A DNA stretch of 64,000 nucleotides. Source: Neptunicoccus cionae. Its GTDB lineage: Bacteria > Pseudomonadota > Alphaproteobacteria > Rhodobacterales > Rhodobacteraceae. Below, in pieces: positions 63,006-64,000 of the stretch. The first letter of the stretch is position 1. Each line of letters starts with the position of its first letter. The translations under genes and the position numbers were made by a program. The DNA is taken from contig NZ_PKOJ01000006.1 of NCBI RefSeq assembly GCF_002860325.1, positions 124,001 through 188,000 of the forward strand. Reading direction: 5' to 3'. The notes beneath the pieces were generated by a model. The model did no database searches. It worked only from the letters and a program-made list of their open reading frames with translations, and was not told the origin of the DNA.

Positions 63006-63437
63006 TCAAAACCATTCGCATGTTCCACCACTTATATCGTAAGCGTTCAAAAATTGGGCGGCGGTTTCGTCTACCGCGCCATAGTCGATGGGCCGTTCCA
63101 TAAGGCGCACCACGATTTCGTCTATCCGGGTCCCCTCCGAGATCAGCTTGCCTGCCAGAGGGATTCCGACTTTTTCACAGACCGTGTCCATGTCGATACT
63201 GGCACGATCAAATGTGACCCCGTATTCGCCTCCAAGTGCTTCGGCCAGAAAGCCGAGGTAGAGGATCTTGTTTTCCGGCGCCACAACCCGTTTTTCATAA
63301 AGAGAAAGCGGCTGCCCCGATGGCACAGAGATTTCCGTCTGTTCCTGTTGCGAAGCAGCTGCACTTAGCAGTGTTACCAGCAACAACCCCGTCGCCAGCG
63401 CGCCCGCGCTAAACCGGGTGATACGGGGATCGGCCAC
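63006..63437 (-). CDS. exported DUF6497-like protein
   Basis: 143 residues. N-terminal signal (about 1-29; ITRFSAGALATGLLLVTLLSAAASQ) then a soluble domain with two cysteines (TVCEKVGIPL and GGTCEWF at the C-terminus). The DUF6497 label is from memory and tentative. It lies 12 bp after pccB, probably in the same transcript, and could be a periplasmic folding or stress protein, but no function is known. Confidence 0.75.
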   Translation of the reverse strand: MADPRITRFSAGALATGLLLVTLLSAAASQQEQTEISVPSGQPLSLYEKRVVAPENKILYLGFLAEALGGEYGVTFDRASIDMDTVCEKVGIPLAGKLISEGTRIDEIVVRLMERPIDYGAVDETAAQFLNAYDISGGTCEWF

Positions 63438-63449
63438 TGTTCCCGCCCC

Positions 63450-64000
63450 TTACAACGGAATGTTGTCGTGTTTCTTCCACGGGTTCTCCAGCTTTTTGCC
63501 CCGCAGGGAAGCAAATGCGCGGCAGACCCGTTTGCGGGTGTTGTGGGGTTTGATCACCTCGTCGATGAAGCCTTTTTCAGCCGCCACAAACGGATTGGCG
63601 AATCTGTCTTCGTAATCGGCAACCCGTGCTGCAATCTTTTCGGGATCATCCAGTTCGGAGCGATAGAGAATTTCCACAGCACCCTTGGCCCCCATAACGG
63701 CGATTTCCGCTGTCGGCCACGCATAGTTGTAATCGCCCCGCAGGTGCTTGGACGCCATCACGTCATAGGCCCCGCCATAGGCTTTGCGCGTAATCACAGT
63801 CACTTTCGGCACGGTTGCTTCACCATAGGCAAACAGCAGTTTCGCACCGTGTTTGATCACGCCGCCGTATTCCTGTCCCGTACCGGGCAAGAAGCCGGGC
63901 ACGTCTACCAGCGTCAGAATCGGGATCTCGAAGGCATCGCAGAAGCGTACGAAACGGGCAGCTTTGCGGGAGCTGTCAATATCCAGACAACCTGCCAGAA
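63450..64000 (-). CDS. pccB: propionyl-CoA carboxylase, carboxyltransferase beta subunit (C-terminal part, runs off right edge)
   Basis: Only the last about 183 codons lie in the window; the 5' end is beyond position 64000. Motifs of the acetyl/propionyl-CoA carboxyltransferase family are clear: [72 protein letters not shown] and the C-terminal [21 protein letters not shown]. It transfers carboxyl from biotin on PccA to propionyl-CoA. Precedes DUF6497 by 12 bp. Confidence 0.95.
   Translation of the reverse strand, partial: LAGCLDIDSSRKAARFVRFCDAFEIPILTLVDVPGFLPGTGQEYGGVIKHGAKLLFAYGEATVPKVTVITRKAYGGAYDVMASKHLRGDYNYAWPTAEIAVMGAKGAVEILYRSELDDPEKIAARVADYEDRFANPFVAAEKGFIDEVIKPHNTRKRVCRAFASLRGKKLENPWKKHDNIPL

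Overview
The window looks like a chromosomal segment of a marine Rhodobacterales (roseobacter-type) alphaproteobacterium. This rests on moderately GC-rich coding DNA, a propionyl-CoA/methylmalonyl-CoA operon with a malic enzyme fused to a phosphotransacetylase-like domain, many ABC uptake systems for peptides and polyamines, MocR and Lrp regulators, and several short Rhodobacterales-type hypothetical proteins. No taxonomic search was possible. I see no insertion sequences, phage genes or CRISPR arrays.

Layout. 1-4046 (minus): 5' part of a large assembly-line enzyme (ACP-KS-AT-ACP-aminotransferase) cut by the left edge; the order matches the beta-amino fatty acid modules of iturin/mycosubtilin-type synthetases. 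4546-8242: surface polysaccharide genes (GT2 glycosyltransferase, ExoY-like sugar transferase, Wzx-like flippase). 8268-15636 (minus): Dpp/Opp-type peptide ABC transporter, an M24 peptidase and an XRE/cupin regulator. 15799-21299 (minus): TamA/TamB outer-membrane assembly pair. 21530-28534 (minus): PotD-A-B-C-like importer followed by a GMC and a DAO-type flavoenzyme. 28662-34509: MocR regulator, divergent enolase-superfamily enzyme, Lrp regulator, class III aminotransferase and a fumarylacetoacetase-family protein. Two identically spaced 46-bp inverted repeats flank the MocR gene and probably tie it to the transporter operon and the enolase gene.

34593-50801: mixed housekeeping and envelope genes. 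These are a DUF305 protein, tRNA-Tyr, RlmB, a YHS protein, a CoA-binding protein with O-acetylhomoserine sulfhydrylase, a large repeat-rich envelope protein, MgtE, a TPR/GT9-like protein with a DUF6165-like partner, guanine deaminase facing 8-oxoguanine deaminase, a SPOR protein, and a degenerate NtrC-type regulator. 50953-64000 (minus): propionate assimilation. PrpE makes propionyl-CoA, PccA/PccB carboxylate it, and methylmalonyl-CoA mutase makes succinyl-CoA. MaeB converts the resulting malate to pyruvate. Several very small genes, including a 40-residue lipoprotein with a strong ribosome binding site, lie between pccB and pccA. pccB is cut by the right edge.
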